Position numbers and translations under genes: made by a program. The notes under the pieces were generated by a model. That model was not told the origin of the DNA and did no database searches. It saw nothing but the letters and a program-made list of their open reading frames with translations. Shown here piece by piece: positions 58,501 through 64,000 of a DNA stretch of 64,000 nt. Each line of letters opens with the position of its first letter. Position 1 is the stretch's first letter. Source of the DNA: Annona cherimola (taxonomy: Eukaryota > Streptophyta > Magnoliopsida > Magnoliales > Annonaceae); assembly GCA_030490835.1 (NCBI GenBank), contig CM059975.1, forward strand, positions 56,535,174-56,599,173. The letters run 5' to 3'.

Positions 58501-59423
58501 ATATGTGTTACTAACTGATTTACATAACTGCTTTGTTAAATATAAAAAAATATTGTCTTATGAATTTATGCAAGAAAATCATGCTAGCATGTCAAGGATA
58601 AGTTTATGTGCACAAAGCATGAGGTCCACCTTAAAGGTGTAAGTGGACCGATTGTCCCCCTTTGGTGTGGCCAAGTCGCTAAGATAGGTCTCAGGCTGGC
58701 GGCGCCCTCCTTGAGATGGGAGCAGGAGGAGACGGATGGTCGTCTAGCTAGCTTCCATCCTATGATGTCATGCATTGCATCGCATTGTCATGATATACCC
58801 TCGAGGAGGCATAATGTTGCTTTCCAAGATATTTTAAATAAAAAAGGTTTCTGCTCCGTAGGTAGTTGATCGCTTAATAAGTGTCTCCTACCAGATGGAG
58901 GAAAATGCTTTTAAATAGATATGCCTTCAAAATGAATTACCTGAAAAATACATGACTTGCTTATTGAGTTTACAACTCACGTTTTGTTTTCCAAACCCAT
59001 AGACAGGTGAAGAAATGAGGAGAACAAGGAGCAAAAATTTGGGCATGGAAGAATGAAAGAAACTTGATGATTTATTTTAAGTGATACTTATGGTGATGGA
59101 ATGTAATATGACTTGATATTTTATGATCTTATGTGATCTATGATATGCCTTGTATTTTATAAACATGTGACTATGGATGATAAGCATGTTATGAATTTTT
59201 ATGAATATATCTGATATGAAATGTGTATATTAGGTCAAAGACGACTTGAATGGACACTTGATGAAAAATATTATAAAAATTAATTCTTAAGGAATTGTAA
59301 TTAACTGGATAAATATCCATTAAATCCCGCCGTGTGACAGGGCAACAATCCTGATCACGTTTACTAGTCAATAACGATCCCGAGGTAAGGCTCAGGATGT
59401 GACGCTCGGTTGGGGGCTCCACA
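55556..59423 (+). repeat. L7: 3' LTR of chromovirus F
   Basis: 3868 bp from TGTAAAACCCTGACCTACAT to GGGGGCTCCACA, with the 5' edge fixed by the polypurine tract. It belongs to the same superfamily as L2/L3/L5/L6: the blocks GGTAAGCAAG (58353), GTTGATCGCTTAATAAGTGTC (58864) and GTGTGACAGGGCAACAATCC (59334) occur in the same order, but the body is different. Minus-strand relatives are L1 (13684-15990) and L8 (61165-62588). No gene inside; open frames such as 56764-56949 are short. It abuts element H on the right. Confidence 0.85.
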
Positions 59424-59930
59424 TATGTCCTTCAAAGATGACTTGCTTTGAGGTGGTGATGGCTCCCCTGCTTGATATTCTTGAAATCCTATCGACATCA
59501 TATTATCTTATTGCGGGTCTTTATAGTTGTCCTGTGCATCATTTGAATGATCAAGATGGCCCATGATGCTGAGAATACACGCATTGAATTAATAAATGTC
59601 TCTCGCCTCCACACAAATCACAGTAAGTTGAATAAAAGTTATCAATATCTTGCATTTGATTGTCAAAATCTGCAAATTGAGCTACAGGTGCCCATGTATT
59701 ATCATAATCGTGGAAACCCATTGTGCATGGTGTTGAAAATTCTGCATTTAGCCAATGGTAAGCATTTGAAGCCATTGAAAATGGAAATACAAAGATCCCT
59801 GAAATAAAATTTTATCAAAAGCAAAGAAAGAAAAGAAAAAAAACTATGTATAATATATACACATTCACAATAGACAACTGAAATTGTCAGGTACTAAGTT
59901 TAAAGCACTAATCCCCTGCAACGGCACCAA
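59424..59930 (-). pseudogene. gag: gag remnant and primer site of Athila-like element H
   Basis: Minus strand. Next to the LTR is a tRNA-Asp-type primer site (59914-59930, TGGTGCCGTTGCAGGGG, two mismatches to the complement of tRNA-Asp). Only about 140 bp further lies the end of a Gag protein: MASNAYHW and the knuckle CDLCGGERHLLIQC (C-x2-C-x4-H-x4-C), then a frame break and EPSPPQSKSSLKD. Since this knuckle is normally near the Gag C terminus, the N-terminal Gag region between leader and MASN has been deleted. The remnant stops at 59424, where the chromovirus LTR begins. Confidence 0.72.
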
Positions 59931-59935
59931 AAACT

Positions 59936-61160
59936 TGACGAGCTGCATATATGCCTAATTAAAATGCTCGTTTTAACGCAGTATATGTGCTGATCAAGTA
60001 ATAAAGAATGAGTAGAGTATCGTTCCCACAAGGATTGTGTTAAACGGGTTAGCACCTTAAATCTCAATTGTCTAAGTGAATTGGTAAAGGAAATGAGATT
60101 TGGTTTAAAAGAATTGAATTACTAAACTAAACAAAGCAGTAAATGACCAGAGTGGAGTGGATATTGCTGAGATTGCTTTGAAATGATAAAGATAGGTGGG
60201 AATATTAATTCATTGAATCATACCTATGTTACTTGGTTCCAATTAAGTTAATTGTGCAGAAATTACTAATCTAGGTTCATTCATATTCATATATGTCTTC
60301 CAAAATATACAAACCTAACCAAGTTTTAGCTATGTGTTATGTTCACATGCACACAAGTAAAACAAGATTGATAACCACATAACCTAATCAAGATTACACA
60401 GGGTTAATAGGTATATTCCTATCCATATTAACATCCAACACAAACAAAAGCTAGAATACATGTGCCTTATATATGGATCTTATTCAAATCCCACTTTTCC
60501 AAGCATGAATCTGAATATTCAATCAATCCAAAAGGTTGCAAAGTTTGTAAACGCATTAAGCATGATATATAAGGGTAATCTCAAGTAACAAAAGTCACAA
60601 CACAATAGTATTATCAATTCAAGCATAAGAAAACCAAATATCATAAGCTATGAGTTCAAATCCTACATATCTCCAACCATAGGAAGGTTCAGCCCATAAA
60701 CATGACTTCGATTCCAATTAAAATCAAGTTACAATCATCTCAAGCAAGGAGAATAACAAATAGGAAGAAATAGATGAGAAGAAGAGTTGAAACTTAATAG
60801 ATTTGTAGTGATAGCTTGGATCTCCACTTGCTCTTCTCTCCTTCCTTGAAGCTTCCGTATTTCTCCCTTTCTCCATAGCAGCCGCGACCCTCTCTCTGTC
60901 TCTCTTCTCGTGTCTCTCTCTCTCCCCTGTGCATGACTCCCTAGGTTTCTATTTAAACTAGTTAACTTGCGCAACACACGTGCAGAAACCCGCATGTACG
61001 AATGCATAGTTGCGCCTAGGCGCCAACTCCCTGTGTGCTGTGTAACTTAAAAACCCTTCGGTATGCCCTACATACTCGTGGCATGGCGCCTAGGCGCCCC
61101 TATCTGGCGCCTGGGCGCCAACTCCCTGGAGTCCTTGTGGTCTGGATGCTCTCCCTTTTT
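59936..61160 (-). repeat. LTR of Athila-like element H (truncated)
   Basis: On the plus strand it begins TGACGAGCTGCATATATGCC, like the G LTRs (TGACGAGCTG), and follows them in order: AATAAAGAATGAGTAGAGTATCG, the TACACAGGGTT...ATATTCCTATCC block, and the palindromes at 61011-61024, 61085-61098 and 61106-61119. The outer LTR end with the terminal hairpin is missing; homology fades near 61160. No gene inside. Confidence 0.78.
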
Positions 61161-61164
61161 TCGT

Positions 61165-62588
61165 GCTTTCCTTGCTGCTGGAAAAATGGGGTCGTGCACA
61201 GCTGGAGTTAGGGGTTTTTGCCCCTTGAAAAATTTCTCTCTCTAACCCCTTAACCATATGGATGTCCCCCTCATATGGCTAGATTTTTCCAACCTTGTGG
61301 GCCCCATTTGCCACATCATTAAGCCTATAATTAAATACATGTTTATCCCCTTTGATGACATGGCACAATATGGTCCAAGTAAATTAGATAATTATTCAAA
61401 TAAAATCTATTAAAATCCATGTCATTAAGGGTCCACAAATCTGTCCGCACTTCAACGTCAATTGCAGCAGCTTTGGTGCCATTTTCCACACCTAATTTCT
61501 ACTTTAATTTATGGGTATTTAATTACCCTAGCTAATAGCCTACTTAGGCATCATTTGGCATATTTAAAAAAAATTCATAAAAAATTTCAGAAGTTGCCTT
61601 GATCGTGCACCTCTCCTTGCTTCCATGTAACTATCCACTTGATGGGGTCCACTTATCATTGACTTTTTGGCATTTTATTGCCACAAAAATCAACCAAAAT
61701 CACGTCCACTAACCACCCTAGCTGCCTAGGTCATTTAATTGCATTTTTAGCATTTTTAAAAATTAAAAAAATCACATATATAGCCCCTTGATCGTCCATG
61801 TGTGGCCACCTACATTGGCTCACTTGAGCTAGCTCATTAGCTCCTTAGTTCATCTTATTAATTACTTGATATTTTCCTGGATTTTGTCATTTTATGTAAT
61901 TCATAAAATCCATGTGTAATTACCTCCTTTTGACACCTCATTTATGTCATTAATTATTTAATTAATTACTTTAACTTTAACATAAATGAGAGCTACTTTA
62001 TTGTGCGCAAAAGTCAAAGGTGCTCCACCTTTTTTCGTACAACTATGATCCCATCATCATTAGCTTAATCCAAGCCTCTCATTGCATTGATCTCATGATT
62101 TTAACCATCCATTTCAAATTTCTTCTCAATCCAACTTTTCTAACTCAAGTTATGCTCCTTTGAAGTCATCTTTGGATATTGGATGATAATGATCGATTTT
62201 CACACTAATCTCATCACGATTTTCATAATTCATCATTTCCATAAGATTAAGCATGAAATTATATGCTTTCCTTTCAATTTTTCATCTTAATCCGTCTTAT
62301 AGGCGTCAAATTGTGAATTTTCTAACATGTTCCAACTTAACTCCATAATTAACCTCTTAATTTCTATTAATCACATTATGGAAATTAAATTAATATTCAT
62401 GGCACACTAATCCTTTTCAATCCTCATTAGGTCAATTTAATCACATTGACCTATATTAACTTATAATGATTGATTTAATCATCATTCATAACCTCTGACC
62501 TAATTGCCATAAATCATCAATATTGCAAATAAATCATTCATAATTCAATCAACTCATACATGAATCCTATGTAGGTCAGGGTTTCACA
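61165..62588 (-). repeat. L8: minus-strand fragment of a chromovirus F-type LTR
   Basis: The right end GTAGGTCAGGGTTTCACA is the reverse complement of the F LTR start (TGTAAAACCCTGACCTAC), so the LTR start is at 62588. Going left it follows 55556 to about 56900 of L7 (the GACCTAATTG...CATAAATCATC, TTTGACACCTCATTTATG and GTGGGCCCCA blocks). The left end near 61165 is a truncation against element H. No gene. Confidence 0.75.
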
Positions 62589-62589
62589 C

Positions 62590-63089
62590 ATAGAAGCGGA
62601 CCCATGTAACCCCTTTAAAATCTAAGATTTTGATCATTAATGAAAATTTTAATTCATTCATTGTATTTAACACCATTTGTTTATTTAGGATACCAAGTTT
62701 CATCCCAATCAAGTATGTTTATAAGCCATATTTGTTCAAATATATATATATATATATTCATGTGTAAATTATGAAAAATTCATAGATCTATTTACACAAG
62801 TATTAGAATATAATAATATTTTATAAAATCATTTATTCCCATAGAAATGATATTTTGGACGGTTTAGATGTCGAAAATACTATTTTAGAATTGATATTTT
62901 AGAATTTTTCATAATTTAGACATGAATATATATATATTTTCTAACAAATGTGGCCCATAAACAAACTTGATTGGGATGAAACTTGATTTCCTAGGTAAAT
63001 AAATGATGTTAGATACAATGAATGGATTGGATTTTCCATCAAAGATCAAAATCTTAGATTTTGAAGGGGTTAAATAGTTTTGCTTCTAT
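62590..63089. mobile_element. fold-back / MITE-like element with inverted arms of about 150 bp
   Basis: The arms at about 62590-62737 and 62942-63089 are reverse complements with some 80-85 percent identity by eye (shared blocks AAAATCTAAGATTTTGATC, CATTCATTGTAT, AAGTTTCATCCCAATCAAGT). The centre is AT-rich with TA repeats (62739-62757). There is no ORF. A direct repeat CATAGAAGCGG lies at 62589-62599 and 63102-63112. The right edge is itself a near-palindrome (TTCTATATAACCCGGTTACATAGAA), so the exact end and target duplication are uncertain. Confidence 0.75.
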
Positions 63090-63112
63090 ATAACCCGGTT
63101 ACATAGAAGCGG

Positions 63113-64000
63113 AATCCTATATAATATATTTATTTATTGATATTTTAAATGCAATAAGATTATTAGCATTGGAAGGTGGACACGATATCTTGGTAGGTCA
63201 CCTATGCTTGTTATCGAAGCTCGAAGGTGGAGTTGCGTACTCGAAATTTTCAATTAGTCGAACATTGGTTTTTCTAAGATTAAATTATTATCACTGTGAG
63301 ACTAGATTCAAATATGGACCTTCATTGTCTTCAAAGTTTATTTTTCATTGGCCTAACTAATTTTATTTTTAATAAAAAATTGGACCGCCTAATTATTTAA
63401 AATTTTAATTTCTTTGTAAATAAGGCCTTCATTATTTACTGACAAATAACTTAAAATATTTTAATATATTATTCAATATAACTAATTGGTATATAGGTAT
63501 ATTATCCTTCTACTGAGCATTACATGCTCACACACATGCACACTTATCAGCACTTGAACCCAGATTATTTATTTTTCGTACCATAGCTCTCGCTAATTAA
63601 GTTATCTACTTGTCTTTCACTAATTGGGTTGCCTTTGGACTGTTTTAGCACACATATTCTATTAAATTTTCAAACCACATCTCTTAACACTAACGTGGGC
63701 AAGAGTTTCAACAACTCCCATTAATAGATAGGACAAGGTGGGCAAGAATTCCTCAAACCACAAAACAAATATTATGAATCTGGAGGGGAAAATTTTTGAA
63801 AATGAGAGAAAAACGATATGATATGATATGATAAGAATGATAATCAGAACTAAAGAGAATAAACATGAGTTTTATTTTATAAACCCTATTTCTATGTAAC
63901 ACCATTCATTTTTTTCAACTACATTCATTTTATTTAATGTAATTTATATAATTATGTAAATAGAACATTTTTGTAGTATTACCTTCCATCAACCCCATTT
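63113..64000. other. AT-rich sequence with no recognisable feature
   Basis: About 890 bp with no convincing ORF, LTR edge, terminal repeat or RNA gene. The only open frame (63169-63360) is short and has no family signature. It may be native intergenic DNA or an old repeat beyond recognition. Confidence 0.4.

Larger units (their letters stand above)
50506..59423 (+). mobile_element. chromodomain-bearing Ty3/gypsy retrotransposon F (Tekay/Del-like), 5' end unclear
   Basis: Gag, protease, RT, RNase H, integrase and a C-terminal chromodomain, then a polypurine tract and a 3868-bp 3' LTR. The chromodomain and the motif set ([30 protein letters not shown]) identify a plant chromovirus, probably of the Tekay/Del branch. 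No matching 5' LTR or Met-tRNA primer site is adjacent. Upstream of the leader lies element G and, beyond it, the split ORF and L2. L2 belongs to a different LTR subfamily from the 3' LTR, so it is not an obvious partner. Confidence 0.88.

Noticed and set aside
62739..62757. TA repeat as a regulatory element
   Set aside because: A simple microsatellite in the core of the fold-back element; similar runs occur at 34420 and elsewhere.

Overview
The window is a retrotransposon graveyard from a plant nuclear genome, almost certainly an angiosperm with abundant repeats. The evidence is Ty1/copia elements of Sirevirus type (large coiled-coil Gag, extra ORF after pol, repeated polypurine tracts), a Ty3/gypsy element of Athila type with a tRNA-Asp primer site, and a chromodomain-bearing Ty3/gypsy element with very large LTRs. 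I see no host single-copy gene, rRNA or tRNA gene, or CRISPR array. The species cannot be named from the sequence.

Layout: (1) 1-3978, copy A of a Sirevirus, entering from outside the window, lacking RT/RNase H and the extra ORF. (2) 3979-13683, copy B, with a 5' LTR cut down to 423 bp. (3) 13684-22945, pieces of large gypsy-type LTRs: a minus-strand fragment, then a plus-strand LTR (L2) split by a minus-strand LTR (L3, target duplication GGCGG), which is itself split by another LTR-like insertion (L4, ACAGT). (4) 23092-37380, a small unrecognised ORF cut into three pieces by Sirevirus copy C (23186-34156, AGAGG, both LTRs complete) and by a minus-strand solo LTR (L5, CAGGC/CGGGC). (5) 37458-50500, a minus-strand Athila-like element G (TAAGT) whose right LTR holds a solo LTR (L6, GTAGC). 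(6) 50744-59423, a decayed chromovirus F (gag, PR, RT, RNase H, IN, chromodomain, polypurine tract) and its 3.9-kb 3' LTR. (7) 59424-63112, remains of a second Athila-like element H, another minus-strand LTR fragment and a fold-back element with arms of about 150 bp. The last 0.9 kb is AT-rich with nothing recognisable.

How the parts work: in copy C the LTR carries the promoter and TATA box, a Met-tRNA site primes reverse transcription, Gag and Pol lie in different frames with a short overlap, and a 538-codon env-position ORF follows Pol. The same palindromic GTCGAC-rich array found in the LTR recurs in front of that ORF, as if it had its own control region. Copy C is young by its LTRs (about 19 substitutions by eye over 1768 bp), yet gag and pol are broken while the extra ORF is open.

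The most interesting items are the array in front of the env-position ORF, that ORF itself, and the unrecognised ORF upstream of the chromovirus gag. All functional statements come from reading motifs; no database search was possible.
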